This document shows positions 1 through 10,439 of a stretch of DNA of 64,000 nt, in pieces. Position 1 is the first letter of the stretch. Each line of letters opens with the position of its first letter. Source of the stretch: Tsukamurella sputi (GTDB taxonomy: Bacteria > Actinomycetota > Actinomycetes > Mycobacteriales > Mycobacteriaceae); NCBI RefSeq assembly GCF_007858445.1, contig NZ_VIGV01000001.1, positions 434,001 through 498,000 of the forward strand, in the 5' to 3' direction. The notes under the pieces were generated by a model that did not search any database, was not told the origin of the DNA, and worked only from the letters and a program-made list of their open reading frames with translations. A program made the translations under genes and the position numbers.

Positions 1-531
1 AGTCCCGCATTCCTCGCCACGGCGGTGGCGCTGCCGGTCGCGGTGCTGGCCTGCTTCGTCGTCTTCCTCGTGCTCGCCCAGCAGAAGCAGGGCGACGCGC
101 GGGACGCCGCAGCGGCGGGGCACCTGAAGTCCGTCGCGGCACCGTCCGCGGGCGACGCCGCGTGCGGCACGATGCTCGGCGCCCTCCCCGCCGACCTCGA
201 CGGGTACCGCCGCACCGGCGACGCCGAGCCCGCCGGTTTCGCGCGCTGGACCCGCGACAAGGCCGGCGCGGTCGAGGTGCGCTGCGGCACCGAGCGCCCG
301 GCGGAACTGACCGCCACCGCCAAGCTGCAGATCATCAACGGCGTGCAGTGGCTGCAGGCCACCCCGTCGGGCGCCCCCGCCCCCGACGGAGGGAGTTACT
401 GGACCGCCGTCGACCACCGCCCGTACGTCACCCTCTGGGTTCCCGACGGTGCCGGGACGTCCGCGGTGCAGGCCACCTCCGACGCGATCCGCGAGCACCT
501 GCAGGCGGCCTCGCTCGACCTCGGGAAGTAG
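1..531 (+). CDS. DUF3515 family membrane-anchored protein (5' end outside window)
   Basis: The frame is open from base 1, so the true start probably lies upstream; the first start codon inside the window is GTG at 25. A hydrophobic segment (about the first 20 residues after base 25) is followed by a roughly 140-residue extracytoplasmic domain with two cysteines, and a WxxV-type tail typical of DUF3515 proteins. Function is unknown. In mycobacteria a DUF3515 gene lies next to ddl exactly as here, and the two genes are convergent with an 11-base gap. The assignment rests on composition, length and synteny; no catalytic motif is visible. Confidence 0.75.
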   Translation, partial: SPAFLATAVALPVAVLACFVVFLVLAQQKQGDARDAAAAGHLKSVAAPSAGDAACGTMLGALPADLDGYRRTGDAEPAGFARWTRDKAGAVEVRCGTERPAELTATAKLQIINGVQWLQATPSGAPAPDGGSYWTAVDHRPYVTLWVPDGAGTSAVQATSDAIREHLQAASLDLGK

Positions 532-542
532 CCCGCGGCGTC

Positions 543-1628
543 CTAGCGGAGCCCGGTGCCCCGGGCCAGGGCGGTGTCGATGAGCAGAGTCAGCAGCTCG
601 GCGTAGTCGACGCCGGACTCGGCCCACATGCGCGGGTACATCGAGGTCGAGGTGAAGCCCGGCATGGTGTTGACCTCGTTGATCACCGGGCCGTCGGGGG
701 TCTGGAAGAAGTCCACACGGGACAGGCCCTGGCAGTCAAAGGCGTGGAAGGCGCGGACCGCGAGGTCGCGGATCACGGCCGCCTCGTCCTCCGTGAGGTT
801 CGCGGGCACCGTGTACTGCGCGCGGTCGTCGAGGTACTTGGTCTCGAAGTCGTAGAAGGAGTGCTCCGCGTCCGCAGCCATCTCGATCTCGGCGATCGCC
901 GACGCTGCGACGCTGCCGTCGGGCCGCTCGAGGACGCCGATCTCCACCTCGCGGCCGATGACCGCGGCCTCGATGATGACCTTGGGGTCCCACCGGCGCG
1001 CCTCCGCGATCGCGGCGGGCAGCTCGGTGAGGTCGGTGACCCGGGTGATGCCGATCGACGAGCCGCCGCGGGCGGGCTTGACGAACAGGGGCAGACCCAG
1101 GCGGTGCAGCACGTCGGACGGCACCTCGGTGTCGCGCTGGCGGAGCACGTGGAAATCGCCCACCGGCAGGCCGTCGGCGGCGAGCAGCTTCTTCGCGAAC
1201 TCCTTGTCCATGCCCGCCGCGGAGGCCAGCACGCCCGCGCCGACATAGGGCACGCCGACCATCTCGAGGAGTCCCTGGAGGGTGCCGTCCTCGCCGTACG
1301 GGCCGTGCAGCACGGGGAAGACGACGTCGACGGCGCCGAGCACCGATCCCGCGGCATCGGCGTCGACGGATACGAGTTCGGCGCCCGGGAGGAAGGCGAG
1401 GTCGGTCGGTCCCTCGGGGACGCTGGGCAGGCTGCGGTCCGCGAATCGCAGGGCGTCGGCGTCACCGTCGGAGAGCACCCATGCGCCGGCCCGGGTGATC
1501 CCGACGGGGATGACCTGGAAGCGCTCCGGATCGAGATGGGCGAGGATGCTGCCCGCCGATACGCACGAGACCGCGTGCTCGCTGCTGCGCCCGCCGAAGA
1601 CCACTGCCACCCTGATTCGCTCCGTCAC
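543..1628 (-). CDS. ddl: D-alanine--D-alanine ligase
   Basis: Cytoplasmic ATP-grasp enzyme of 361 residues that joins two D-alanines for the peptidoglycan stem peptide. The N-terminus carries [10 protein letters not shown] (nucleotide fold), the middle has the ATP-grasp [10 protein letters not shown] loop, and the C-terminus has the metal-binding stretch [11 protein letters not shown]. Length matches mycobacterial DdlA. The start [13 protein letters not shown] is conserved in the family. It lies downstream of gpsA on the same strand with a 53-base gap, the order found in mycobacteria, so the two may be co-transcribed. Confidence 0.97.
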   Translation of the reverse strand: MTERIRVAVVFGGRSSEHAVSCVSAGSILAHLDPERFQVIPVGITRAGAWVLSDGDADALRFADRSLPSVPEGPTDLAFLPGAELVSVDADAAGSVLGAVDVVFPVLHGPYGEDGTLQGLLEMVGVPYVGAGVLASAAGMDKEFAKKLLAADGLPVGDFHVLRQRDTEVPSDVLHRLGLPLFVKPARGGSSIGITRVTDLTELPAAIAEARRWDPKVIIEAAVIGREVEIGVLERPDGSVAASAIAEIEMAADAEHSFYDFETKYLDDRAQYTVPANLTEDEAAVIRDLAVRAFHAFDCQGLSRVDFFQTPDGPVINEVNTMPGFTSTSMYPRMWAESGVDYAELLTLLIDTALARGTGLR

Positions 1629-1681
1629 GGTCGCCCACCTTACGTGGCGGCCGTGGGGAGGGCCACGCGGTTACCGCGCGG

Positions 1682-2713
1682 CTACTCGGCGTCCTTGGGG
1701 CGCCACTCGCCGCCCACGTCGCGGTTGAGCAGGTCGTCCATGGCGCGCGAGACGGGCACCCCGTCGTAACAGACCGCGCGCACCGCCTCGGTGAGCGGCA
1801 TCTCGACGCCCACCCGGCGGGCCAGGTCGGCGATGGAGATGCACGACTTGGCGCCCTCGGCGACCTGGCCGTGCGCGGCGGCCTGCGCCTGCTCGACGGT
1901 CATGCCCTGGCCCAGGCGCGCGCCGAAGCTGAAGTTGCGGGACTGCGGCGAACTGCACGTGGCGACGAGGTCGCCCACGCCGGCGAGTCCGGCCAGCGTC
2001 AGGGGCTGGGCACCGAGGGCGGTGCCGAGGCGCAGGGTCTCCGCGAGACCACGGGTGATGATCGCGGCGCGCGAGTTCTCTCCCAGGTTGATGCCGGAGG
2101 CGATGCCGCAGACCAGGGCGATCACGTTCTTGGTGGCGCCACCGATCTCGCAGCCGACCACGTCGTCGCTGGTGTACGGGCGGAAGTAGTCGGTGCGCAC
2201 GAGGTACTGGGCGCGCGAAGCGCGGTCCGGGTTGTCGGACGCGACGACGGCGAGGGTGGGCTGCCCCTTCGCGATCTCCTTGGCGAAGTTGGGCCCGGTG
2301 AGGACGGCGAGGCGGTCCCGGTCGATGCCCGCCGCATCGACGACGACCTCACTCATCCGGTCCAGGGTGCCGATCTCGATGCCCTTGGCGAGGTTGACGA
2401 CCGTGACGTCGGGCGGGATCAGGTGGCCCCAGTCGCGCAGGTTGGCACGCAGCGACTGCGAGGGGACGGCCAGCACGACGAGGCCGGCGCCGCGCATGGC
2501 CTCCTCCGGATCGTGTGTCGCGGAGAGGTTCTCGGGGAGCACGCCCTCCGGAAGGTACTGCGCGTTGATCCGGGTCCGGTTGATCTGGTCCGCGACCTCC
2601 TGGCGGCGGCACCACATCCGGACCCGGTGCGGTTCCGGGCGGGTGGCCTCCGCGAAGACCTTCGCCATCGCGGTACCGAACGACCCCGCCCCCATCACCG
2701 CAACGTCGACCAT
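1682..2713 (-). CDS. gpsA: NAD(P)-dependent glycerol-3-phosphate dehydrogenase
   Basis: Reduces dihydroxyacetone phosphate to sn-glycerol 3-phosphate for phospholipid synthesis, in the cytoplasm. The 343-residue protein starts [15 protein letters not shown] with the Rossmann GxGxxG, has the LAKGIE and GPNFAKEI motifs and the catalytic lysine region GATKNVIAL, and ends with the family's helical domain. It lies upstream of ddl on the same strand and is divergent from fbiD, from which it is separated by 110 bases that must hold both promoters. Confidence 0.97.
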   Translation of the reverse strand: MVDVAVMGAGSFGTAMAKVFAEATRPEPHRVRMWCRRQEVADQINRTRINAQYLPEGVLPENLSATHDPEEAMRGAGLVVLAVPSQSLRANLRDWGHLIPPDVTVVNLAKGIEIGTLDRMSEVVVDAAGIDRDRLAVLTGPNFAKEIAKGQPTLAVVASDNPDRASRAQYLVRTDYFRPYTSDDVVGCEIGGATKNVIALVCGIASGINLGENSRAAIITRGLAETLRLGTALGAQPLTLAGLAGVGDLVATCSSPQSRNFSFGARLGQGMTVEQAQAAAHGQVAEGAKSCISIADLARRVGVEMPLTEAVRAVCYDGVPVSRAMDDLLNRDVGGEWRPKDAE

Positions 2714-2823
2714 CCGGTCCCCTCCCTCGATCGCACTCGCCCACCGGATCCGTGAGCGTCCCGGTGAGCCTATCGCCCGCCCGGAGGCGGCAGGGTCGGT
2801 TCGGCACGCCTACATTGGTGCGC

Positions 2824-3507
2824 ATGAGCTCACCGCACGGGGACGCCGCACCCCCCGCCGTCGCCGTGGTGACCGCCGTGAAGTCGCTCGATGCCGCCAA
2901 GTCGCGGTTCGCCGCTCCCGGGGACGACCGGCGGGAGGCGGTTCCCGGGTTGGTCCTCGCGATGCTGCTCGACACGCTCGCGGCGGCCGCCGCGACCCCG
3001 GGTGTGATCGCGGTCCACGTCGTCTCGCCGGATCCCGCGGTGCGGGCGGCGGCGGAGTCCGTCGGGGCGCGGACCGTCGGCGAACCCGAGCCGGGCGGAT
3101 TGAACGCGGCGCTCTCCGCGGGCGCCCGCGCGGCGCGGGCCGAGCACGGCCCGGCCGTCGCGGTCCTGGCGCTGCAGGCGGACCTTCCCGGTATCACCGC
3201 CGACGAGCTCGGAGCCTTCCTCGCCGCCACGACCGGCCGACGGGGATTCGTACCCGACCACGGCGGCACCGGCACGGCCGCCCTGTACGCGCCCCGGGGC
3301 ACCGAGCTGGCGCCCGCATTCGGCCCCGGCTCGGCCGCGGCGCACCAGTCCGGCGGCGCGACCCGGCACGCCGGACCGTGGCCGGGTCTGCGTACCGACG
3401 TGGACACTCCGCGGGACCTCGCGGCGGCGCTACGGTTGGGCGAGCACACCGCGGCGGCCCTCGCTGCGGCGGATCGGACCGTCACGTCGAAACCGCGGGC
3501 CCGATAA
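2824..3507 (+). CDS. fbiD: Phosphoenolpyruvate guanylyltransferase of F420 synthesis (CofC/FbiD family)
   Basis: About 227 residues. Proteins of this family transfer GMP from GTP to phosphoenolpyruvate (mycobacteria) or 2-phospholactate (archaea) to begin the coenzyme F420 side chain. The N-terminus [15 protein letters not shown] matches the conserved nucleotide-binding start, and LQADLPGIT is the metal-binding motif; the C-terminus contains a D-V-D-T-P-R-D element seen in the family. I chose ATG 2824 over an in-frame GTG at 2752 because homology begins there. It lies directly before ppk, as in M. tuberculosis. Presence of this gene implies F420 cofactor use. Confidence 0.9.
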   Translation: MSSPHGDAAPPAVAVVTAVKSLDAAKSRFAAPGDDRREAVPGLVLAMLLDTLAAAAATPGVIAVHVVSPDPAVRAAAESVGARTVGEPEPGGLNAALSAGARAARAEHGPAVAVLALQADLPGITADELGAFLAATTGRRGFVPDHGGTGTAALYAPRGTELAPAFGPGSAAAHQSGGATRHAGPWPGLRTDVDTPRDLAAALRLGEHTAAALAAADRTVTSKPRAR

Positions 3508-3521
3508 GCCAGAATGGAGCG

Positions 3522-5714
3522 GTGACGACCGAGCCTGACGCCCCCACCGCCGAATCTGCGCCCGCACCGAGCACCGCGGGCGCCGACGCCGTCGTCCCGC
3601 CCGCGGGCAGAACCACGGCGATCCCGACCGCACCGCCCGCCGCACCCGCCGAGGTGACCAGTGACCTGCCGGCGGACCGGTACTTGAACCGCGAACTCAG
3701 CTGGCTCGACTTCAACGCCCGCGTGCTCGCGATGGCGGAGGACGCCTCGCTGCCGCTGCTCGAACGCGCGAAGTTCCTGGCGATCTTCGCCTCGAACCTG
3801 GACGAGTTCTTCATGGTTCGCGTCGCGGGACTCAAGCGGCGCGACCAGATGGGCCTGTCGGTGCGCTCGGCCGACGGGCTCTCGCCCCGTGAGCAGTTGC
3901 GCCTGATCTCGCAGCGCACGCAGGAGCTCTCGCACAAGCACGCACTGGTCTTCAGCGACGCGGTGCGTCCCGAGCTGGCGGCCCAGGGCATCTCGGTGGT
4001 CAGCTGGGCCGATCTCACCCCGGAGGAGCGCGAGAGTCTCACTGCGTACTTCCACACGCAGGTCTTCCCCGTGCTCACCCCGCTCGCGGTGGATCCGGCG
4101 CACCCGTTCCCGTACATCTCCGGCCTCTCGCTGAACCTGGCCGTAGCCGTCGTCGACACCGCCACGGGCGGCGAGCATTTCGCCCGCGTCAAGGTGCCGG
4201 ACAACGTGGCCCGCATGGTCTCCGTCCGGAGCGAGCGCATGGACCACGCCGTACTCCCCCTCGAGGACCTGATCTCCGCGCACCTCGACGTCCTGTTCCC
4301 CGGGATGACGGTGTCCGAGCACCACGTCTTCCGGATCACGCGCAACGCCGATTTCGAGGTGGAGGAGGACCGTGACGAGGACCTCCTGCAGGCCCTCGAG
4401 CGGGAGCTGGCCCGCCGCCGCTTCGGCTCCCCCGTGCGCCTCGAAGTGGCGGAGGACATGTCGGAGCACATGCTCGAACTGCTGCTGCGCGAGATGGACG
4501 TGGACCCCGCCGATGTCATCACGGTGCCGGGCCTGCTGGACCTCAACTGCATGTTCGAGCTGTACGGCGTGGACCGGCCGGACCTGAAGGAGAAGCCCTT
4601 CGTCCCGGTCACGCACCCGGCGTTCGGCGAACGGGAGACGCCGAAGAGCGTCTTCTCCACGCTGCGCGAGGGCGACGTACTGGTGCACCATCCGTACGAC
4701 TCCTTCTCGACCAGCGTCCAGCGGTTCATCGAGCAGGCCGCCGCCGATCCCCACGTGCTGGCGATCAAGCAGACGCTGTACCGCACCTCCGGCGACTCGC
4801 CGATCGTGGACGCACTGATCGATGCGGCGGAGGCCGGCAAGCAGGTCGTGGCGCTGGTCGAGATCAAGGCGCGGTTCGACGAGCAGGCGAACATCAAGTG
4901 GGCCCGGAAGCTGGAACAGGCCGGCGTGCACGTGGTCTACGGCCTGGTCGGCCTGAAGACCCACTGCAAGACTTGCCTGGTGGTCCGGCGCGAGGGCTCG
5001 ACGATCCGCCGCTACTGCCACATCGGCACGGGCAACTACAACCCGAAGACTGCGCGCCTGTACGAGGACGTCGGTCTGTTCACCGCCGATCCCGATCTGG
5101 GTGCGGACCTGACGGACCTGTTCAACCGGCTGACGGGCTACTCCCGCAAGGAGGAGTACCGCAACCTGATGGTCGCGCCGCACGGCATCCGGTCGGGCAT
5201 CGTCGAGCGGATCGACCGCGAGATCGAGCTGCACCGCGCGGGCAAGCCGTCGGGCGTACAGCTCAAGGCGAACGCGGTCGTGGACGAGCAGATCATCGAC
5301 GCGCTCTACCGCGCGAGCCAGGCCGGCGTGCCGGTCGAGGTCGTGGTGCGCGGCATCTGCGCGCTCCGGCCGGGTGTGCCCGGGGTGAGCGAGAACATCA
5401 CGGTCCGCTCGATCCTGGGGCAGTTCCTCGAGCACTCGCGGATCCTGCACTTCCGCGGTGCGGACGAGTTCTGGATCGGCAGTGCCGACATGATGCACCG
5501 CAACCTGGACCGCCGCGTCGAGGTGATGGCGCAGGTGAAGGACCGACGGCTGACGCGCCAGCTGGGCGAGATGTTCGACTCCGCACTCGATCCCGCCACC
5601 CGCTGCTGGGTGCTCGACGCCGACGGGAACTGGAACGCCTCCCCCGTGCCCGGTGAGACCGTCCGGGATCACCAGCGGGAGCTCATGCGCGCGCACCGCG
5701 CGAGCCAGCGGTGA
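3522..5714 (+). CDS. ppk1: Polyphosphate kinase 1
   Basis: Reversibly makes inorganic polyphosphate from ATP. The product of about 730 residues has a Pro/Ala-rich 45-residue leader and then the PPK N-terminal domain ([10 protein letters not shown]), head domain and two phospholipase-D-like C-terminal domains. Catalytic histidine regions are visible as [11 protein letters not shown] and [17 protein letters not shown] chose the GTG at 3522: it lies just after the fbiD stop and no in-frame ATG precedes the conserved region. A GGAG lies at 3516-3519, close to the start. Its stop overlaps the mutT1 start by four bases (GTGA), which indicates translational coupling. Confidence 0.96.
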   Translation: MTTEPDAPTAESAPAPSTAGADAVVPPAGRTTAIPTAPPAAPAEVTSDLPADRYLNRELSWLDFNARVLAMAEDASLPLLERAKFLAIFASNLDEFFMVRVAGLKRRDQMGLSVRSADGLSPREQLRLISQRTQELSHKHALVFSDAVRPELAAQGISVVSWADLTPEERESLTAYFHTQVFPVLTPLAVDPAHPFPYISGLSLNLAVAVVDTATGGEHFARVKVPDNVARMVSVRSERMDHAVLPLEDLISAHLDVLFPGMTVSEHHVFRITRNADFEVEEDRDEDLLQALERELARRRFGSPVRLEVAEDMSEHMLELLLREMDVDPADVITVPGLLDLNCMFELYGVDRPDLKEKPFVPVTHPAFGERETPKSVFSTLREGDVLVHHPYDSFSTSVQRFIEQAAADPHVLAIKQTLYRTSGDSPIVDALIDAAEAGKQVVALVEIKARFDEQANIKWARKLEQAGVHVVYGLVGLKTHCKTCLVVRREGSTIRRYCHIGTGNYNPKTARLYEDVGLFTADPDLGADLTDLFNRLTGYSRKEEYRNLMVAPHGIRSGIVERIDREIELHRAGKPSGVQLKANAVVDEQIIDALYRASQAGVPVEVVVRGICALRPGVPGVSENITVRSILGQFLEHSRILHFRGADEFWIGSADMMHRNLDRRVEVMAQVKDRRLTRQLGEMFDSALDPATRCWVLDADGNWNASPVPGETVRDHQRELMRAHRASQR

Positions 5715-6658
5715 GCGGCGGAGGCGAGGGCGCGGTCGTCCGCGCCTCCGGCGGTGTGCTCTGGCGCTCCGCCGTGGACGGCCCGGAGGTCGCGGTGGTG
5801 CACCGACCGCGCTACGACGACTGGTCCCTGCCGAAGGGCCACGTGGAGGCCGACGAGAATCCCGTGGTGGCGGGTCTGCGCGAGGTGGTCGAGGAGACCG
5901 GCTTCTCCGCGCGATTCGTGCGGGCGGTGGGACAGGTGTCCTACGACGTGCCGCGACGCAAGCGTCACGGACCCGGCGATGGGAGCGTCCGAAAGCGCGT
6001 CGGCTACTGGTCGGCGCTGGCCGGTTCCGGGGTCTTCGCTCCGAACGAGGAGACCGACGAACTCCGCTGGCTGCCGGTGGAAGCCGCCGTCGCGCTGCTG
6101 ACCTATCCGATCGACAAGCGGATCCTGCGTGCCTTCGGGAAGCAACCGCGCTCCACTGCGACGATGCTGATCGTCCGGCACGCCAAGGCCGGACGCAAGC
6201 AGGGCTACCAGGGCGACGATCTCGCGCGACCGCTGGACCGGAACGGGCGGGCCCAGGCGGAGGCCCTGGTCGACCTGCTGAGCGTCTTCGGGCCCGGCCG
6301 CCTACTGTCGGCGCCGCCGGTGCGGTGCATGCAGACACTGGAGCCGCTGGCGGCCGAAACGGGCCTGCCCCTGGTGGAGGAGCCGACGGTCTCGGAGACG
6401 GCGTACGCGCGCGATCCGGCAGCGGCGCACCGCCGGATCCGTGAGATCGCGCGGACCGGCGAGGAATCGGGCACGGTACCCGTGGTCTGCAGTCAGGGTG
6501 GCGTGATCCCGGATCTCACGGCCTGGTGGGCCGGGGCCGACGACGTGCGCCTGCCCCCCGCGCGCAATCGGAAGGCGAGCGTCTGGGTCCTCACCACGGC
6601 CGGCGGGCGCCTGCTCACGATGGACCACATCGACAGCCCGCTGCCCCTGGAGCACTGA
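5711..6658 (+). CDS. mutT1: MutT1-type Nudix hydrolase fused to histidine phosphatase
   Basis: A 315-residue two-domain protein. Residues about 10-140 form a Nudix domain with a complete Nudix box ([23 protein letters not shown] pattern G-x5-E-x7-REVVEETG). Residues about 150-310 are a histidine phosphatase domain starting LIVRHAKAG. In mycobacterial MutT1 this fusion cleans 8-oxo-dGTP and splits diadenosine polyphosphates. The GTG start overlaps the ppk stop by four bases, linking polyphosphate metabolism and nucleotide sanitation in one operon with fbiD and ppk. Confidence 0.93.
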   Translation: MSGGGEGAVVRASGGVLWRSAVDGPEVAVVHRPRYDDWSLPKGHVEADENPVVAGLREVVEETGFSARFVRAVGQVSYDVPRRKRHGPGDGSVRKRVGYWSALAGSGVFAPNEETDELRWLPVEAAVALLTYPIDKRILRAFGKQPRSTATMLIVRHAKAGRKQGYQGDDLARPLDRNGRAQAEALVDLLSVFGPGRLLSAPPVRCMQTLEPLAAETGLPLVEEPTVSETAYARDPAAAHRRIREIARTGEESGTVPVVCSQGGVIPDLTAWWAGADDVRLPPARNRKASVWVLTTAGGRLLTMDHIDSPLPLEH

Positions 6659-6673
6659 GGCTTCCAGGGGCAG
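6641..6673 (+). terminator. Hairpin terminator at mutT1 3' end
   Basis: Perfect 11-base arms CTGCCCCTGGA (6641-6651) and TCCAGGGGCAG (6663-6673) flank an 11-base loop that contains the mutT1 stop codon. It lies between the convergent mutT1 and hupB genes, so it could serve both strands. No U-tract follows, as is common in actinobacteria. Confidence 0.6.
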
Positions 6674-6695
6674 CGGGGCCGCTCCGGGGAACGGG

Positions 6696-7406
6696 TTACT
6701 TCTTCGCGGCCTTCTTGGCGGGCGCCTTCTTGGCCGGAGCCTTCTTGGCGGGCGCCTTGGTGGCGGCCTTCTTGGCAGGAGCCTTGGTCGCGGCCTTCTT
6801 CGCGGGCGCCTTGGTCGCGGCCTTCTTGGCAGGAGCCTTGGTCGCGGCCTTCTTGGCAGGAGCCTTGGTCGCGGCCTTCTTGGCGGGCGCCTTGGTCGCG
6901 GCCTTCTTGGCAGGAGCCTTGGTCGCGGCCTTCTTCGCGGGCGCCTTCGTGGCGGCCTTCTTGGCGGGAGCGGCCTTGGTCGCCTTGGCCGGAGCCTTCT
7001 TCGCCGCGGCCTTGGTGGCGGTCGCCTTGGCCGCCTTGGCCGGAGCCTTCTTCGCCGCAGCCTTCTTGGCGGGCGCCGCCGTGGTGGCCGAGCTGCGGCG
7101 CACCGCGGGACCCGAGGCCGGCAGCTTCGCCGAACCCGAGATCACGGCCTTGAACTGCGCGCCGGGACGGAACGCGGGGACGGAGGTGGGCTTGACCTTC
7201 ACGGTCTCGCCGGTGCGGGGGTTACGGGCGACACGGGCAGCGCGCTTGCGCTGCTCGAAGACGCCGAAGCCCGTGATGGTGACGGAGTCACCGGCGTGGA
7301 CGGCCCGGACGATCGTGTCCACGATCGCCTCGACGGCGTCGCCGGCGGTGCGGCGGTCGGTGCCCAACTTCTCGGTGAGCGCTTCGATCAGTTCTGCCTT
7401 GTTCAT
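6696..7406 (-). CDS. hupB: HU nucleoid protein with lysine-rich repeat tail
   Basis: The first ~95 residues are a classical HU fold ([14 protein letters not shown], then [19 protein letters not shown] and a DNA-binding arm). From about residue 105 the protein becomes a histone-H1-like tail made of Ala/Lys/Pro repeats, ending [11 protein letters not shown]. Total about 236 residues. Such a tail is a hallmark of mycobacterial/corynebacterial HupB, which compacts DNA and binds iron-related promoters. I chose ATG 7406, preceded by GAGGAAA, over an in-frame start at 7478 because the HU domain begins at MNKAEL. Confidence 0.97.
   Translation of the reverse strand: MNKAELIEALTEKLGTDRRTAGDAVEAIVDTIVRAVHAGDSVTITGFGVFEQRKRAARVARNPRTGETVKVKPTSVPAFRPGAQFKAVISGSAKLPASGPAVRRSSATTAAPAKKAAAKKAPAKAAKATATKAAAKKAPAKATKAAPAKKAATKAPAKKAATKAPAKKAATKAPAKKAATKAPAKKAATKAPAKKAATKAPAKKAATKAPAKKAATKAPAKKAPAKKAPAKKAAKK
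6738..6956 (-). repeat. Tandem 27-bp coding repeat in hupB tail
   Basis: About eight near-identical 27-base units encode the nonapeptide KKAATKAPA in tandem. Units differ mainly by synonymous changes (ggcagg versus cgcggg variants alternate), so copies have drifted. Repeats this uniform can change copy number by slippage or unequal exchange. Confidence 0.85.
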
Positions 7407-7528
7407 GGACGACTTTCCTCTGTTGGTCGGAGGCTCACCGCTGAGCCAACTAGGGACACCGTAAACGCACAATTGCATTCAATCCAAGAGCCACGCCAGT
7501 TTTGATCGAAGGTGTGTCGGAATGACAA
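7407..7528 (-). promoter_or_regulatory. hupB promoter region
   Basis: This 122-base stretch is clearly more A+T-rich than the surrounding sequence, especially around 7460-7510 (TTGAATGCAATTG on the minus strand), and ends with a strong ribosome site GAGGAAA ahead of the hupB ATG. Exact -35/-10 boxes cannot be fixed by eye. Confidence 0.45.
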
Positions 7529-7560
7529 GTGGCGGCACCGGTTCGATCCGGTGCCGCCAC
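7529..7560 (-). terminator. leuD terminator
   Basis: Perfect 13-base arms GTGGCGGCACCGG (7529-7541) and CCGGTGCCGCCAC (7548-7560) with loop TTCGAT, sitting just downstream of the leuD stop on the minus strand and upstream of the hupB promoter. Confidence 0.75.
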
Positions 7561-7575
7561 AGGTGGTTTTTCGCG

Positions 7576-8163
7576 CTACAGAGTCACGGGTTTGTATGCG
7601 GGCCTGCGGCTTTCGAACGCCGCGATCGCATCGGACTGCTGCAGAGTGATGCCGATGTCGTCCAGACCCGCCATCAGGCGGTGTCGGACCGGATCGTCGA
7701 TCGTGAACGGGACTACCAAGTCGCCGGCGGTCACCGTCCGGTCCTCGAGGTCAACGGTGATCTCGAGTCCGGGCTCGTTCTCAAGCGCCTTCCAGAGCAG
7801 TTCCACGTTCTCCTGCTCGACGAGTGCGGCGACGAGCCCGGCCTTGCCGGCGTTGCCCCGGAAGATGTCGGCGAAGCGCGACGAGATGACGACCCGGAAC
7901 CCGAAGTCCATGAGGGCCCACACCGCGTGCTCGCGCGAGCTGCCGGTCCCGAAGTCCGGCCCCGCGACGAGCACCGAACCCCGGTCGTAGGGAGCGTTGT
8001 TGAGAATGAAGCTCGGATCGGTGCGCCAGGCCGCGAACAGGCCGTCCTCGAAACCGGTGCGGGTCACGCGCTTGAGGTAGACGGCGGGGATGATCTGGTC
8101 GGTGTCGACATTGGTGCGGCGCAGCGGCACGCCGATGCCGGTGTGGGTGACGATGGCTTCCAT
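7576..8163 (-). CDS. leuD: 3-isopropylmalate dehydratase small subunit
   Basis: About 195 residues; pairs with LeuC to isomerise 2- to 3-isopropylmalate in leucine synthesis. Motifs include the swivel-domain signature [10 protein letters not shown] near residue 20 and GSSREHA near residue 75. I chose ATG 8163 ([14 protein letters not shown]), which matches family N-termini; an in-frame ATG at 8241 would lie inside leuC. It follows leuC after 28 bases, with a clear GGAGA ribosome site. Confidence 0.97.
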   Translation of the reverse strand: MEAIVTHTGIGVPLRRTNVDTDQIIPAVYLKRVTRTGFEDGLFAAWRTDPSFILNNAPYDRGSVLVAGPDFGTGSSREHAVWALMDFGFRVVISSRFADIFRGNAGKAGLVAALVEQENVELLWKALENEPGLEITVDLEDRTVTAGDLVVPFTIDDPVRHRLMAGLDDIGITLQQSDAIAAFESRRPAYKPVTL

Positions 8164-8191
8164 CTGTTCTCTCCTTGTGCTGCGGTGGCGG

Positions 8192-9625
8192 CTACGCGCC
8201 GGCGACGGGGTCCAGATCGGCCGGGGCCGAGAGGGTGCCACGCACGGCCGTCGCGGCGGCGACGGCCGGCGAGACCAGGTGCGTACGGCTGCCCTTGCCC
8301 TGCCGTCCCTCGAAGTTCCGGTTCGAGGTGGACGCGGAGCGCTCGCCCGCGGCGAGCTGATCGGGATTCATGCCGAGGCACATCGAGCAACCGGCCTGGC
8401 GCCACTCGGCGCCGGCGTCGAGGAAGACCTGTCCCAGCCCTTCCTCCTCGGCTTGGGCACGCACGCGCATCGATCCGGGGACGACGAGCATCCGCACGCC
8501 ATCGGCGACCTTGCGGCCGCGCAGTACCTCGGCGACGGCGCGCAGGTCCTCGATCCGGCCGTTGGTGCACGAACCGACGAAGACGGCGTCGACGGCGATG
8601 TCGCGCAGCGGGGTGCCCGCCTCGAGTCCCATGTACTGCAGCGCCTTGGCGGCGGTCTCCTTATCCCCGTCCGAGCCGAAGGACTCCGGGTCGGGCACCG
8701 AGGCGCTCAGCGGGGCGCCCTGGCCGGGGTTCGTGCCCCACGTGACGAACGGGGTGAGCGCGCTGCCGTCGATGTCGACCTCTGCGTCGAAGACCGCACC
8801 CTCGTCGGTGCGCAGGGCGTCCCACGCCTGGATCGCCGCATCCCACTCGGCCCCCTTGGGCGCATGCTCGCGGCCCTCGAGGTAGTCGTAGGTGATCTGA
8901 TCGGGAGCGATCAGGCCGGCGCGCGCGCCCGCCTCGATCGACATGTTGCAGATGGTCATCCGCGCCTCCATCGAGAGCTTCTCGATGGCACTGCCCCGGT
9001 ACTCCAGGACGTAGCCCTGGCCGCCGCCGGTGCCGATCTTCGCGATGATCGCCAGGATCAGATCCTTGGACGTCACGCCGGGCTGCAGTTCGCCCGAGAC
9101 GTTGATGGCCATGGTCTTGAAGGGCTTGAGCGGCAGCGTCTGCGTGGCCAGCACGTGCTCGACCTCGGAGGTGCCGATGCCCATGGCGATCGCACCGAAG
9201 GCGCCGTGGGTCGAGGTGTGACTGTCACCGCAGACCACCGTCATGCCCGGCTGGGTGAGTCCGAGCTGGGGGCCCATGACGTGGACGATGCCCTGCTCGC
9301 CGTCGCCCATGGAGTGCAGGCGGACCCCGAACTCGGCGCAGTTGCGGCGCAGCGTCTCCACCTGCGTGCGGGAGATCTCATCGGCGATGGGCTGCACTAA
9401 CGTGTCCGTCGGCACGTTGTGGTCCTCGGTGGCGATGGTGAGATCGGGGCGGCGCACCGGCCGTCCGGCCAGGCGCAGGCCGTCGAAGGCCTGCGGGCTG
9501 GTCACCTCGTGCACGAGGTGCAGGTCGATGTAGATGAGGTCGGGCTCGCGCGAGGCGCCCTCGCCCTCCCCCTTGACGACGACGTGCTGATCCCAGACCT
9601 TCTCGGCCATTGTGCGCGGCTGCAT
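8192..9625 (-). CDS. leuC: 3-isopropylmalate dehydratase large subunit
   Basis: About 477 residues, aconitase superfamily. The cysteine ligands of the 4Fe-4S cluster are visible in [12 protein letters not shown] and in [26 protein letters not shown] is the substrate loop. In-frame starts exist at 9691 (GFNAQP...), 9643, 9625 and 9610. I favour 9625 ([11 protein letters not shown]) because AGGTGGG precedes it at good spacing and the family begins there. It heads the leuCD operon and is divergent from the IclR regulator. Confidence 0.96.
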   Translation of the reverse strand: MQPRTMAEKVWDQHVVVKGEGEGASREPDLIYIDLHLVHEVTSPQAFDGLRLAGRPVRRPDLTIATEDHNVPTDTLVQPIADEISRTQVETLRRNCAEFGVRLHSMGDGEQGIVHVMGPQLGLTQPGMTVVCGDSHTSTHGAFGAIAMGIGTSEVEHVLATQTLPLKPFKTMAINVSGELQPGVTSKDLILAIIAKIGTGGGQGYVLEYRGSAIEKLSMEARMTICNMSIEAGARAGLIAPDQITYDYLEGREHAPKGAEWDAAIQAWDALRTDEGAVFDAEVDIDGSALTPFVTWGTNPGQGAPLSASVPDPESFGSDGDKETAAKALQYMGLEAGTPLRDIAVDAVFVGSCTNGRIEDLRAVAEVLRGRKVADGVRMLVVPGSMRVRAQAEEEGLGQVFLDAGAEWRQAGCSMCLGMNPDQLAAGERSASTSNRNFEGRQGKGSRTHLVSPAVAAATAVRGTLSAPADLDPVAGA

Positions 9626-9700
9626 GATTCCCACCTGCTTCATGATCTTCGCTCCGCCGGCGGACGCGGGCTGCGCGTTGAATCCCACCATGCGAGAGCC

Positions 9701-9713
9701 TAGTATCGAACTA
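9701..9713. promoter_or_regulatory. Dyad between leuC and IclR gene
   Basis: TAGTATCGAACTA is an inverted repeat (TAGT-N5-ACTA) whose last base is the first base of the IclR start codon. It lies within the short leuC/IclR intergenic region, where an autoregulating IclR protein would bind to block its own gene and control leuCD. TAGTAT could also serve as a -10 box. Candidate only. Confidence 0.35.
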
Positions 9714-10435
9714 TGGGAAAGGATACCGCACCGACGGACGCCCCCGAAAGTCTCACCCCGGTGAGCGGCATCGGCGTGCTCGACAAGTCCGTCGCCGTGC
9801 TGCGCGCCGCCGCGGAGGAGCCAGCCACGCTGGCCGACCTGTGTGGACGCACCGGACTGCCGCGCGCGACGGCGCACCGTCTGGCCGTGGGCCTGGAGCT
9901 GCACGGACTGCTGACCCGGGACGGCGACGGGCTGTGGCGGCCGGGATCGGCACTGCGGGAGCTCGCCGCCAGCACGGCCGATGCACTGGTCGACACGGCG
10001 GCGATGGTGCTGCCCCGGCTCCGTGAGATCACGGGCGAATCGGTCCAGCTCTACCGCCGGGAGGGCGACCACCGCGTGTGCGTGGCGGCCGCCGAACCGC
10101 CGTCGGGCCTGCGGGACACGGTACCCGTGGGCTCGCGCCTGCCGATGACGGCGGGATCGGGCGCGAAGGTGCTCGCCGCGTGGGCCGAGCCGCGGACGGA
10201 CTCCTTCTTCAGCGACCGCTCCCTGGCCGAGGTGCGCAAGCGCGGCTGGGCGCAGAGCGCCGGGGAGCGCGAATCGGGCGTGGCCAGTGTCTCCGCGCCC
10301 GTCCGCAATCCGCGCGGCGAGGTCATCGCCGCCATCTCCGTCTCCGGCCCGATCGACCGCATGGGCCGCCGCCCCGGCGCGCGCTGGGCGGCGGACCTCC
10401 TGCAGGCGGCCGAGGCGCTGCAGCGCCGGATCTGA
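9713..10435 (+). CDS. IclR-family regulator of leucine genes (LtiR-like)
   Basis: A 240-residue IclR-type repressor: winged helix-turn-helix at residues about 20-75 ([29 protein letters not shown]) and an effector domain with [18 protein letters not shown] and [22 protein letters not shown]. It is divergent from leuCD. In Corynebacterium glutamicum the IclR protein LtiR beside leuCD represses leucine and tryptophan biosynthesis genes, and M. tuberculosis has an IclR gene (Rv2989) at this place. The leucine role is inferred from position. Confidence 0.88.
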   Translation: MGKDTAPTDAPESLTPVSGIGVLDKSVAVLRAAAEEPATLADLCGRTGLPRATAHRLAVGLELHGLLTRDGDGLWRPGSALRELAASTADALVDTAAMVLPRLREITGESVQLYRREGDHRVCVAAAEPPSGLRDTVPVGSRLPMTAGSGAKVLAAWAEPRTDSFFSDRSLAEVRKRGWAQSAGERESGVASVSAPVRNPRGEVIAAISVSGPIDRMGRRPGARWAADLLQAAEALQRRI

Positions 10436-10439
10436 GGCG

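Noticed and set aside
2349-6338. Very long minus-strand open frame (over 1300 codons) opposite ppk and fbiD
   Set aside because: It is antisense to well-conserved genes, is Arg/His/Ala-rich, and has no recognisable domain; long antisense frames are common at 70% G+C.
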